Shown: positions 1-6,919, counted from the stretch's first letter. The stretch is 7,850 bases of DNA from Actinomycetota bacterium (GCA_947481755.1 CANKHS010000053.1:1-7850), one strand, 5' to 3'. Notes: a model not told the origin generated them from the sequence alone. Numbers and translations: made by a program.

Positions 1-489
1 ACCCGCGTGGCCCCAGCCCTCCCACACATCGAACGTGTCGGCGGGAATGCGCTGGTTCGTGACGACCCACCAGTCGACCGTCGCGATGCTCATCTCCGGG
101 TGTGCGATCTTCGTGTTGCGCGCGGCGATTTCGATCGGCGGGATGTTGCCGTCGTGCGCGTTGAGGAGTAGCACGCGGTGGATGCCCCAGTGGTGCAGCG
201 ACTCGAGCACGTCGGCGATCACGCGCGTCTGAGTGTCGGCGCTGAGGCTGAGCGCCATCGGCTGATGCCGGTAGTGCCCGCTCATGCCGAGGTAGTTCGG
301 CGGTAGGACGACCGTATGCTCAAGCTGTTCGGCGATGCGCACAGCCAATGCGTGCCCCGCGAGACCGTCGGTGCCCATCGGCATGTGATCGCCGTGGCTC
401 TCACATGCACCCATCGGGATGATCGCCGCGGTGAACTCCGCCGCGACGAACTCCTGCGAGGTTAGTAGCTCCAGCTGTACGCCGTTCAT
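1..489 (-). CDS. Creatininase-family amidohydrolase, N-terminal part (runs off the left edge)
   Basis: Reading the minus strand from the ATG at 489 gives 163 residues open to the window edge. The creatininase fold is clear. A PMGACESHGDHMPMGTD segment (about residues 25-41) carries the family's metal ligands Glu30, His32 and Asp41. NAHDGN at 110-115 supplies His112, and a WGHAG segment at 159-163 is the start of the family's GHAG...E motif, whose glutamate lies outside the window. Family members hydrolyse cyclic or linear amides with two divalent metals in the cytoplasm; they include creatinine amidohydrolase, MftE of mycofactocin maturation and FAPy deformylase. The substrate cannot be told from this part. 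The start is supported by AAGGAGG four bases upstream. The ketoacyl synthase gene ends 63 bp upstream on the same strand, so the two may be co-transcribed, but no shared pathway is obvious. Family call is firm; substrate unknown. Confidence 0.88.
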   Translation of the reverse strand, partial: MNGVQLELLTSQEFVAAEFTAAIIPMGACESHGDHMPMGTDGLAGHALAVRIAEQLEHTVVLPPNYLGMSGHYRHQPMALSLSADTQTRVIADVLESLHHWGIHRVLLLNAHDGNIPPIEIAARNTKIAHPEMSIATVDWWVVTNQRIPADTFDVWEGWGHAG

Positions 490-493
490 TGGT

Positions 494-500
494 CCTCCTT
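494..500 (-). promoter_or_regulatory. Shine-Dalgarno for the creatininase-family gene
   Basis: The minus strand reads AAGGAGG, a near-perfect anti-16S match, with four bases between it and the ATG at 487-489. It fixes the start codon of the gene truncated at the left edge and shows that the gene is translated in its own right, even if it shares a transcript with the upstream ketoacyl synthase. Confidence 0.75.
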
Positions 501-552
501 GGAAGGCGAGGGCGAGCGTATCACCCTGCCGGCGTCCGATGTGGGACGTGTT

Positions 553-1515
553 CTAGGCGATGGGATCGGCGTCGAAGCGCACGATCGTGCTGGCCCAGGA
601 GAGGCCAACGCCGAAGCCCGACAGGAGCGTTGTCTTACCGGCCAGTTCGCCATCGCGTGCCAGTGAGGCAATCAGGAACGGGATCGACGACGACACGAGG
701 TTGCCGGTGTCGCGGATGCGAATGGGCACACGGGCCGGGTCGAGCTTCATGCGCCGCACGAGCGACGAGAGCATGTGGTTGCTCGCCTGGTGGAGCAGGA
801 ACAAGTCCACGTCTTCGAGGGCGGTGCCGTTTGCAGCCGCGACGCGTTCGGCGTCGGCGGGGACCGTGCCGAGCATGAACTCGAAAATGCTGCGTCCTGC
901 CATCGAGAGGCAGCGCGTGCCCTCGGCATCCGGCTCGACGATCAGGTTACGGGCGCCCGAGCCATCGGTGCCGAACGTAAACTCACCGATCTGTCCACCG
1001 GCGCCCTCGCGGGTGATCCACGTCGCCGCGGCGCCATCGCCGAACAGTGGAGAGGTGCCGCGATCGGCTGGGTCGATGACCTTCGAATACGGGTCAGACG
1101 TGACGAGCAGCGCGTTGTCGAGGCCGAGCGTGGCGAGCATGCCGCGCACCACTGCGAGGCCATAGACGAAGCCAGAACAACCCAGGCCGATGTCGAAGCA
1201 GGCGGTTTCCTTCGCCAGGCCGAGGCGATCTTGAACGAGCGCGGAGGTGTGAGGCAGGCCGTAGTCCGGGTTCTGCGTGCAGACGATCAGCAGTTGGACG
1301 TCTTCGCGCTTGAGGTCGGGGCACTTCGCAAACAGATCCTCAGCAGCGGCGACACCCATGTCGGCTGCGCCCTCGCCCTCGGCCGCGATGTGACGCTGAT
1401 GAATGCCGAGTTTTTCCTCGAGGAACTCACGGTCCCACTCAAAGCGTTCGATCAGTTCGTCATTGCCGAGCACCGTCGCCGGCAGGTACGTTCCGATACC
1501 GCGAATCGCTGCCAT
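553..1515 (-). CDS. FabH-type 3-oxoacyl-ACP synthase III (ketoacyl synthase III)
   Basis: A 320-residue protein of normal FabH length. From the ATG at 1515 it begins MAAIRGIGTYLPATVL, the usual first beta-strand of the family. The catalytic triad is complete: Cys113 in GLGCSGFVYGL, His242 in LLHQASNH and Asn272 in GNLVSSSIP. The loop LFGDGAAATW (about 157-166) is also typical. The enzyme condenses an acyl-CoA or acyl starter with malonyl-ACP in the cytoplasm. The frame stays open to a GTG at 1548 (331 residues), but that would add 11 residues ahead of the conserved N-terminus. AGAGGA lies 12 bases before the chosen ATG, a rather long spacing. It is divergent from an LpxD-like acyltransferase and next to polysaccharide genes. 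This suggests a specialised synthase making an acyl group for sugar modification rather than the housekeeping FabH, but housekeeping initiation of fatty acid synthesis cannot be excluded. Confidence 0.93.
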   Translation of the reverse strand: MAAIRGIGTYLPATVLGNDELIERFEWDREFLEEKLGIHQRHIAAEGEGAADMGVAAAEDLFAKCPDLKREDVQLLIVCTQNPDYGLPHTSALVQDRLGLAKETACFDIGLGCSGFVYGLAVVRGMLATLGLDNALLVTSDPYSKVIDPADRGTSPLFGDGAAATWITREGAGGQIGEFTFGTDGSGARNLIVEPDAEGTRCLSMAGRSIFEFMLGTVPADAERVAAANGTALEDVDLFLLHQASNHMLSSLVRRMKLDPARVPIRIRDTGNLVSSSIPFLIASLARDGELAGKTTLLSGFGVGLSWASTIVRFDADPIA

Positions 1516-1615
1516 GGTGGGGTTCGGTCCTCTGACGGTGTGCGGCACAGCAGGATTGCTCTGCTCCTAGCGATTCACGATACCGCACGAACGCTCGGCG
1601 TAATTCGGTCTGTCC

Positions 1616-1621
1616 TATGAT
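1616..1621 (+). promoter_or_regulatory. Possible -10 element for the LpxD-like gene
   Basis: TATGAT differs from the sigma-70 type consensus TATAAT at one position and sits 30 bases before the ATG at 1651, inside the 135-bp gap between divergent starts. No convincing -35 hexamer is present at 16-18 bases upstream (the region reads GCTCGG), so this is only a weak candidate. Confidence 0.22.
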
Positions 1622-1650
1622 TGTGCGGTGCGACTCAGCGGGTGGCGAAC

Positions 1651-2514
1651 ATGACGAGCGGCGATACGAGCGTGACGCGAACAGCAGGCGAGGTCGCCGA
1701 CTGGCTGCGAGCGCAGGGGTATCTCCAGGAGATCAAGGGCGCGGCAGATCCACTGAGCGTGCCGATCGAGCGGCTCGTCAAGGCCGAGTCCGCCGAGCCG
1801 GCGACGATGGCCTGGGCAGGGACACCAGAGCTGGCCGCGGCGTTTGGTGGCGGTGTCCTGATTGCATCCGTCGATGCTGCGCCCTCTGCTGGCTCGGATA
1901 TCGTCGTCCTGGTCTGTGAGGATCCGGCCGCGGCATGGGTTGATGTAGCGACGGCTCTCTTCTCGCACCTTTCCGCCGATCAGACGGCCTTGTGGAACGA
2001 CGATGCCGACCGCGTGCGCGCCGAAGAGGGCATGGCCTGGGTGCGCAACGCACGCATCGGTCGGGGAGCAGCGATCGGCCCGCACGCGTGCATCGGCATG
2101 CTCGGGATGACACTGCGCCAGACCACGAACGATGGACGGGCACTTCTGTTTCCGCACTTCGGGATCGTCGAGGTGGGGGATGGGACCTTTATCGCAGCGC
2201 AGGCAACGATTCAGCGGGGCATGTTCGATTCGACGATCATCGGCCGAGACGTGTGGATTGGTCCGAATACGAATATCGGTCATGGCGTGCGCATCGGCGA
2301 TGGAACGGTGATCGGGCCAAACGTGTCGATCGCCGGCTACGTCGAGATTGGTGCGGGCGCATCGATCTGGCAGAGCGCCTCAATCCGTAATGCCATATCG
2401 ATTGGCGACGGAGCGGTGGTCGCGATGGGCTCGATTGTCCGCCACGACGTTGGTCCCGGAGAGCTCTGGTCGGGCAACCCGGCGCGTCGTGCCGGGCTCG
2501 CACGCGAGCTCTAG
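1651..2514 (+). CDS. LpxD-like left-handed beta-helix N-acyltransferase
   Basis: A 287-residue acyltransferase resembling UDP-3-O-acylglucosamine N-acyltransferase (LpxD, about 340 residues in E. coli) but shorter. Residues about 10-120 look like the LpxD uridine-binding N-terminal domain. From about 130 onward the hexapeptide repeats of a left-handed beta-helix begin (ARIGRGAAIG, VWIGPNTNIG, VRIGDGTVIG). The core pattern DGRALLFPHFG...IQRGMFDSTIIG...NIGHGVRIG parallels LpxD, and His211 in IGHGV lines up with the LpxD catalytic histidine. The C-terminus has the usual GNPAR turn. The fold acts on nucleotide-linked amino sugars in the cytoplasm with acyl-ACP or acyl-CoA as donor. The start is the ATG after GGTGG (5-base gap); an in-frame TTG at 1621 is less likely. 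It is divergent from the ketoacyl synthase and its stop overlaps that of the sugar transferase. A short-chain sugar N-acyltransferase is the main alternative to true LpxD activity. Confidence 0.85.
   Translation: MTSGDTSVTRTAGEVADWLRAQGYLQEIKGAADPLSVPIERLVKAESAEPATMAWAGTPELAAAFGGGVLIASVDAAPSAGSDIVVLVCEDPAAAWVDVATALFSHLSADQTALWNDDADRVRAEEGMAWVRNARIGRGAAIGPHACIGMLGMTLRQTTNDGRALLFPHFGIVEVGDGTFIAAQATIQRGMFDSTIIGRDVWIGPNTNIGHGVRIGDGTVIGPNVSIAGYVEIGAGASIWQSASIRNAISIGDGAVVAMGSIVRHDVGPGELWSGNPARRAGLAREL
2511..2514. other. Shared CTAG: overlapping stop codons of two convergent genes
   Basis: The plus-strand LpxD-like gene ends with TAG at 2512-2514 and the minus-strand sugar transferase ends with TAG read from 2513-2511. 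The palindrome CTAG therefore supplies both stops and the genes overlap by 4 bp with no intergenic space. No terminator hairpin can fit between them, so any termination must happen inside the opposing gene. Confidence 0.9.
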
Positions 2515-3140
2515 AGGCTGGCGTCATCCTCGGGCGGCTTTTGCCAGCCACCCGACGCTCCGCGGTACGTGTTGCCGCGCGAGAAGATGGTGCCCACGGT
2601 GCGGAGCATGATCGAGAGATCGAGACGCAGCGACTGACGGTCGACGTACCAGACGTCGAGTTCGATGCGATCGGCCCACGGCAGACTCGCTCGCCCGTTG
2701 ATCTGCGCCCAGCCGGTCGCACCGGGTTTGACGTCGAGACGACGCGCCTGATGCGGCGTGTACTGGTCGACTTGGTACTGCAGCGTCGGGCGTGGGCCCA
2801 CGAGGCTCATCTCGCCACGCAGGATGTTCCAAAACTGGGGTAGCTCGTCAATCGACAGCTTGCGCAGGCGATCACCGATTTTGAGAATGCGCGTATCGCC
2901 GGCGTTGACGGCAAAGCCTGCACCCTGCGACTCGGCGTTGACGACCATCGTGCGCAGCTTGAGGATGTTGAACGGCTCACCGTGCTGACCGACCCGCTCC
3001 TGGCGAAAGAAGATCGGGCCGCCATCCTCGCGCTTGATCAGCGCCGCGGCAATGCCAATCACGGGTGCCGAAAGCGTGAGCCCGACGACGGCGCCCGTGA
3101 CATCCAGCGCACGCTTGGCGGCGTACTCCCAGCCTTTCAC
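2511..3140 (-). CDS. Polyprenyl-phosphate sugar-1-phosphate transferase (PglC/WcaJ-type bacterial sugar transferase)
   Basis: A 209-residue monotopic phosphoglycosyl transferase consisting of the catalytic core only, as in PglC, without the extra membrane domain of WcaJ/WbaP. The family transfers a sugar-1-phosphate from a UDP-sugar to undecaprenyl (or other polyprenyl) phosphate at the cytoplasmic membrane face, the first step of glycan assembly. Visible are KRALD (9-13), a hydrophobic re-entrant helix at about 12-36 with Pro26, DGGPIFFRQERVG (39-51), KLRTM (61-65), the catalytic pair Asp98-Glu99 in IDELPQFWN, GEMSLVGPRP (109-118) and PGATGWAQINGR further on. The start is GTG at 3140, in a GTGA overlap with the stop of the upstream glycosyltransferase, with AAGGG six bases before it inside that gene. 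This indicates translational coupling. Sugar specificity cannot be read from the sequence. Confidence 0.95.
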   Translation of the reverse strand: MKGWEYAAKRALDVTGAVVGLTLSAPVIGIAAALIKREDGGPIFFRQERVGQHGEPFNILKLRTMVVNAESQGAGFAVNAGDTRILKIGDRLRKLSIDELPQFWNILRGEMSLVGPRPTLQYQVDQYTPHQARRLDVKPGATGWAQINGRASLPWADRIELDVWYVDRQSLRLDLSIMLRTVGTIFSRGNTYRGASGGWQKPPEDDASL

Positions 3141-4279
3141 CGCGTGCCCTTCGGGCGCTCCCAGACCGGCTCGATGCCCTTAAAGACCGCCTGGTAGAGA
3201 GCGACGAGCGTCGCGAGGGTAACGAGGACGTAGTACTGCGCGAGGGCAAAGGGGGTGAAGCGCGCAGACGTTTTCGACGAGATGAGCGCCATCACAATCA
3301 GGGCGAGCTGCGCGAGCAGGATCAGCCACCAGACGCCACCGCTGCCGACGACCAGCACGATGCTGGCGAGCAGGAGGACGACGTGGAGTAGACCACTCGA
3401 GTAGCGGAGCAGGCGGTGCGAGATCATCTCGAGCCAATAGACCGGCCCCATTTTCATCAGCGAGAACATGCGGCCGTAGAAGACGAGCAGCCAGCAGTGG
3501 CCGAACATGCGGACCTTGCGCTTGAACTCATCGCCAAGGTCGGTCGTTGGCTTCTCCGACGCGACGGCGTCCGGTACATACGTCGCGATCCAACCGTTCT
3601 TGACCATCAGATACGGGAACGACAGGTCGTGGCCAAAGCGCGGGTCAACGTAGACGTACGCGTCGCGCCGAACCGCGTAGATCGACCCGTTACCGCCCGT
3701 GATCGAGTGCATTTTTGCTTCCCAGCCACGCAACGCGACCTCAAAGCGCCAATAGGTGCCCTCGCGGTTTGTGCCGTCGGCACGCAGCAGCGATAGGCGC
3801 CCACAGACGTAGGCGACGCGCGAGTCGGACAGTGGGCGTACGAGGCGACGCAGCGCATCGGTCTCCCAGGCGCAGTTGGCGTCGCTAAACGCGACGACTT
3901 CTGTGGCATCGTCAAGCTGGCGGACCGCCGTGTCCTGCGCGTTGACCTTGCCGCCACGTTCGGCGCGTACGAGCTCGACGCCACGGCTTGCGTAGCGCAG
4001 GACAAGCTCGTCCGTACCGTCGTCCGAGGCATCAGAGGTGACGATGATGCGCAGCTTCTCTGGGGGGTAGTCCAGCGCGAGGGCATTCTCGATTTTGGCT
4101 TCGATCACGTCGGCCTCGTTATGCGCGGCGATGATCAGCGCGACACGCGGCTCAATATCGAAGGCGTCGATGTGGCGCGGCAACAGCTTCGACCACGCAA
4201 ACGCAAAGATGGGATAGCCCACATGCGTCCACACGAGCAACGCAAGCGCGACCCAGCCGATGGTCTCGAGCAGGTTCAC
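3137..4279 (-). CDS. Membrane-anchored family 2 glycosyltransferase
   Basis: A 380-residue processive-type GT2 protein. From the chosen GTG it opens with a transmembrane segment (about 4-30), then the GT-A domain: PRVALIIAAHNEADVIEAKI (44-63), SDASDDG (82-88), GGKVNAQ (109-115) and SDAN (132-135), the DxD-equivalent that often reads DAN in this subfamily. The acceptor-side GHDLSFPY (216-223, Asp218) and KRKVRM (253-258, a Q/RxxRW-like site) follow. Hydrophobic segments at about 297-334 and 343-366 anchor the C-terminus. It most likely adds a sugar from a nucleotide donor to a lipid-linked intermediate at the inner face of the membrane. The GTG start lies 16 bp after the ligase stop and has no clear Shine-Dalgarno; the frame is open to a TTG at 4357, which would overlap the ligase gene by 62 bp. 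Its stop overlaps the next gene's GTG. Donor and linkage unknown. Confidence 0.92.
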   Translation of the reverse strand: MNLLETIGWVALALLVWTHVGYPIFAFAWSKLLPRHIDAFDIEPRVALIIAAHNEADVIEAKIENALALDYPPEKLRIIVTSDASDDGTDELVLRYASRGVELVRAERGGKVNAQDTAVRQLDDATEVVAFSDANCAWETDALRRLVRPLSDSRVAYVCGRLSLLRADGTNREGTYWRFEVALRGWEAKMHSITGGNGSIYAVRRDAYVYVDPRFGHDLSFPYLMVKNGWIATYVPDAVASEKPTTDLGDEFKRKVRMFGHCWLLVFYGRMFSLMKMGPVYWLEMISHRLLRYSSGLLHVVLLLASIVLVVGSGGVWWLILLAQLALIVMALISSKTSARFTPFALAQYYVLVTLATLVALYQAVFKGIEPVWERPKGTR

Positions 4280-4295
4280 ACCCGTAGGGTAGTCG

Positions 4296-5702
4296 TCAGG
4301 TCGCGGGCGTGGCGCGGACAGCCGCTTGGCGGCGCGCCAGAACCCGCTCGACGCCAAAGGCTGCCGGCGCTGCGAGGATCAACAGCAGAATCACGTAGAA
4401 GGCACTGAAGATCATCGTCAGATAGAAGATGTTGCCAACGAGCGTCGCCACAAAACCGGCCGTCAGACCACGTGCGACCGCGCTGAGCACGCCGTCGTCG
4501 CCAAGCGAGGAGCGCGCGCGGCCGGCACGCAAGAGGACGCGGAGGCGGCTCCCCACCCAGAGGAAGAACATCAGCCAAACGAGGGCGCCAACGATGCCCA
4601 TCTCCGTTAGCGTGGCGACGTAGAACGAGTGTGGTCCGAAGTCGGCACGCCCGGTCTGGAATTCGTAGTAGACGGCGAAGTTATTGATGCCGATCCCGAA
4701 TAGTGGCGACGACTCCAATACGGGTACCACAAGCGAGTAAAACTCGACGTGCGCCTGTGAGGAGCGATCGTTCGTGGAGGTGCGCGAGGCGATGAGCTGC
4801 TCGAGTTGCGCCGTCTTTGTCGAGGCGACGAACAGGCCAGCGGCGCCAAGAATGACGAGCGCGACAATCACCTGCTTGTTGAAGAAGCGCTTGCGATACC
4901 AGCACAGCAGCATCACGACACCGACGCCAATACCGAGCAGACCACTGCGTGATTGGGTCAGCAGGGTGGCGACAAGCAGGATGCCGGCGAGACAGGCGAG
5001 CAGTGTGCGATGGCGAGCCGCAAATCCGTCACGCGCACCCACGATCAGGGCGGTCAGGAGCAGGAGTGGCACGGCGGCCATTACCCCGAGGTGGTTAGGG
5101 TCTTCGCTAAAGCCGGTCAGGCGATAGACGTTGGCCTGTGACGTGACGCCGTACTGGTCGTACGTCGAGACGACGCCATAGAGGTTTGCACCGAGCGCAC
5201 GGGCCCCCGGAAAGAACGGCTTGATAAAGATCGCGTCGAGTTCGATGCCCGTCGCGCTGCGCACTGCTGTCTGGAGTAGTCCGTAGGCCGCGCTGATCAC
5301 GACGCCGAGTACGAACGCACTGCCGGCATACCACCACAGTCGTTGGCCTCGGCGAGCGATGTGCGTGATCGCGCAGACGAGGAAGAGCGCGAAGATGCTC
5401 CACTTGAGAACGCCTTTGGTCCATTGATCAACTGCCTGTGTCGTCTCCAGCCCGAGAAAGCCGGCGAGGTGAACACTGAACAGCAACAGCACGAAGCCAA
5501 GTGTCACGACGGCTGCTGGTGACAGGCGTCCATCTTTGCGAACCACGCGATCGAGCAAGAACAGGCCGAGAAACACGAGTTGGAGAATGTCGACGAGCGT
5601 GACGCGCCCAACGGCCTCCCACGACATCTTCTGCCACGTCGCTGTCAGCGCGACGAGGATCAACATGATGTCGAGCAGGCTGAGTCCACGAACGAGGCGC
5701 AT
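4296..5702 (-). CDS. O-antigen ligase / Wzy_C-type polytopic membrane protein
   Basis: A 468-residue integral membrane protein with about ten or more hydrophobic helices. It shows the Wzy_C (O-antigen ligase) pattern. SEDPNHLG (199-206) begins a periplasmic-side motif, LLTQSRSGLLG (247-257) has the conserved Arg252, and a large extracytoplasmic loop contains SSPLFGIGINNF (331-342) and GPHSFYVATLTEMGIVG (356-372) with the conserved His358. Family members polymerise lipid-linked repeat units or transfer the finished glycan to its acceptor outside the membrane. Without LPS in a Gram-positive-type cell, polymerase or transfer to another acceptor is as likely as classic ligation. The ATG at 5702 was chosen because the hydrophobic domain starts there. 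The frame stays open to 6080, but that part is low-complexity, not membrane-like, and lies antisense to the exported-protein gene. No good Shine-Dalgarno is seen. It heads the three-gene glycan operon. Confidence 0.9.
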   Translation of the reverse strand: MRLVRGLSLLDIMLILVALTATWQKMSWEAVGRVTLVDILQLVFLGLFLLDRVVRKDGRLSPAAVVTLGFVLLLFSVHLAGFLGLETTQAVDQWTKGVLKWSIFALFLVCAITHIARRGQRLWWYAGSAFVLGVVISAAYGLLQTAVRSATGIELDAIFIKPFFPGARALGANLYGVVSTYDQYGVTSQANVYRLTGFSEDPNHLGVMAAVPLLLLTALIVGARDGFAARHRTLLACLAGILLVATLLTQSRSGLLGIGVGVVMLLCWYRKRFFNKQVIVALVILGAAGLFVASTKTAQLEQLIASRTSTNDRSSQAHVEFYSLVVPVLESSPLFGIGINNFAVYYEFQTGRADFGPHSFYVATLTEMGIVGALVWLMFFLWVGSRLRVLLRAGRARSSLGDDGVLSAVARGLTAGFVATLVGNIFYLTMIFSAFYVILLLILAAPAAFGVERVLARRQAAVRATPAT

Positions 5703-5796
5703 TGCCACATTGTGCTGGTTGCCTGCGTCGGATTCCCCGATTACGCGGCAAATTGAGGAAAATCGGACGCGAGGGCGAATCGTCTCGCAGACTGTG

Positions 5797-6705
5797 ATGA
5801 TGTTTCGCAAACTCGTTTTCTCTTTGCTCCTGGTTCTTAGCGCGGCTGTGCCGACGACAGCATTGGCTGCCAAGCCGCCGGCGGCGACGCTGCAGAACCC
5901 TTCCGTGACGTGGGTGCATGTCGGTGTGATGACACCGACAGCGGGGGAGACGTCGCCGCTCGCTGGTCGTGTGGTCGTGCGCGTACTCGTACGGCACGCA
6001 CCGATTGCCGATGCTGCTGTCGGACTGCGAACGGTTGGCTCGGCAACGATCGTCCTATCGCGCTTTGAGGGTGATCGCAATCACTCGATCGGTGGTGCCA
6101 CAGCGGCGCGGGCATTACCGGTGCTGACGGAGCCACTCAACGTGGTCTATCAGGTCACACTCAATCCAGCCCAGAGCGCGGCCGTTGTTGCAGCCTCGAG
6201 CGCTGGCACGTTGCACTCGCTGGTGTTGGTCGATCAGCGTGGGCAGGCGCGTGGCCGCTCGCCCGTGCGGAGCGGCACTTTTTTGCAGTCGGAGTCGAAG
6301 GTGGCCACGATTGGCACGCAGCTCGCTGCGAATGCTCCTCCGTTCCTCTCGGGCGGCGGGCGTCATGTCGTGATCGCGGCTAACACCGAGGGCTATTCGA
6401 TCGTCCGCCGTGTTGAGATACCGATCTCTGGTGGTCGCCACCTTGTTCTCACCACCGGCGAGACGCCTGCCAACGGTCTGGTGCCGGCAGATGGTTCGGC
6501 CGCCGCACTCGGCGGGACCGTGACGATTCTTGGGGCAGATGGAACCACGCTCGCCGAGCTGCCTGCCCCCGCGGGCTTTACCTTGAGCGTCCGAACGACG
6601 GCACCGCAACGCGGCGTTCTCGTCTGGCCCGCCTTCGACGTGCCTGGAACCGATCCGGTGCTGGCCGGCAGGGCAGTGTTGCTACCGCCGTCCGTCAAGA
6701 ACTAG
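5797..6705 (+). CDS. Exported protein of unknown function
   Basis: A 302-residue protein not assigned to a known family. It starts MMFRKLVFSLLLVLSAAVPT and has a classical Sec signal peptide: Arg-Lys, a hydrophobic core, then TALAA-KPP with likely cleavage at about 25/26. The mature part is rich in Ala, Val, Gly, Thr and Ser with alternating hydrophobic residues, suggesting beta-sandwich-like domains. No lipobox, catalytic motif, cysteine pair or C-terminal anchor is visible, so it is probably secreted. Two adjacent ATGs (5797 and 5800) are possible starts, neither with a Shine-Dalgarno; the frame is open upstream to 5536, but that would bury the signal peptide and run antisense through the ligase gene. 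It is divergent from the ligase gene with 94 bp between the starts, so a link with the surface polysaccharide is possible but unproven. The repeat cluster begins 14 bp after its stop. Confidence 0.8.
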   Translation: MMFRKLVFSLLLVLSAAVPTTALAAKPPAATLQNPSVTWVHVGVMTPTAGETSPLAGRVVVRVLVRHAPIADAAVGLRTVGSATIVLSRFEGDRNHSIGGATAARALPVLTEPLNVVYQVTLNPAQSAAVVAASSAGTLHSLVLVDQRGQARGRSPVRSGTFLQSESKVATIGTQLAANAPPFLSGGGRHVVIAANTEGYSIVRRVEIPISGGRHLVLTTGETPANGLVPADGSAAALGGTVTILGADGTTLAELPAPAGFTLSVRTTAPQRGVLVWPAFDVPGTDPVLAGRAVLLPPSVKN

Positions 6706-6719
6706 ATCGCCGTGTGCAA

Positions 6720-6786
6720 GCACTAATGTCCATAAGGGGTCAGGCCCGATCTGGACATTGGATGACGAGCTAGCTCGTCTATCAAG
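6720..6786. repeat. 67-bp direct repeat, copy 1 (left arm plus spacer, no right arm)
   Basis: This stretch is identical at all 67 positions to 6853-6919. Its first part holds an inner inverted repeat, AATGTCCA at 6725-6732 against TGGACATT at 6752-6759, around a TAAGGGGTCAGGCCCG core. The second part holds a perfect 16-bp palindrome, GACGAGCTAGCTCGTC at 6764-6779. The inverted right arm that follows copy 2 is absent here: the sequence diverges exactly after the spacer. It begins 14 bp after the stop of the exported-protein gene. Confidence 0.93.
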
Positions 6787-6852
6787 GCGATCTCGACGAG
6801 GGTTTTACGATCCTCGAAGAATCGTTGGCCCACGCCTTCACAGGTAGCTAGG
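6787..6852. other. 66-bp unique spacer between the two direct repeats
   Basis: Sequence separating the two 67-bp copies. No open frame, promoter or strong hairpin was found. A short CGAGG...CCTCG complement (5 bp) is present but not notable. Confidence 0.6.
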
Positions 6853-6919
6853 GCACTAATGTCCATAAGGGGTCAGGCCCGATCTGGACATTGGATGACG
6901 AGCTAGCTCGTCTATCAAG
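6853..6919. repeat. 67-bp direct repeat, copy 2
   Basis: Perfect copy of 6720-6786, shifted by 133 bp. It contains the same inner inverted repeat and the same 16-bp palindrome (6897-6912). Here it is followed directly by an inverted copy of its own first part, completing a large palindromic element. It lies in the gap between the convergent exported-protein and 67-residue-protein genes. Confidence 0.93.

Noticed and set aside
1549..1572. Small hairpin (AGCAG/CTGCT) ahead of the ketoacyl synthase gene as a regulatory element
   Set aside because: The stem is only 5 bp with a 7-base loop, which is expected by chance, and no riboswitch or attenuator structure is seen around it.
775..1620. Long plus-strand open frame of 281 codons opposite the ketoacyl synthase gene
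   Set aside because: It is antisense to a gene with an intact FabH catalytic triad, its translation shows no domain, and long antisense frames are common at this GC content.
3137..4357. GT2 catalytic site reading SDAN instead of DxD as a sign of inactivation
   Set aside because: DAN at this position is frequent in membrane-anchored GT2 relatives, and the other motifs are intact, so it is not evidence of a dead enzyme.
5703..5796. Divergent promoters for the ligase-like and exported-protein genes
   Set aside because: Promoters probably lie in this 94-bp gap, but no -35/-10 pair with acceptable match and spacing could be picked out on either strand.
5536..6080. Extended open frames on both strands upstream of the ligase-like and exported-protein genes
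   Set aside because: Each extension lacks family-like sequence and runs antisense to the other gene. The signal peptide at 5797 and the start of the membrane domain at 5702 mark the real starts.
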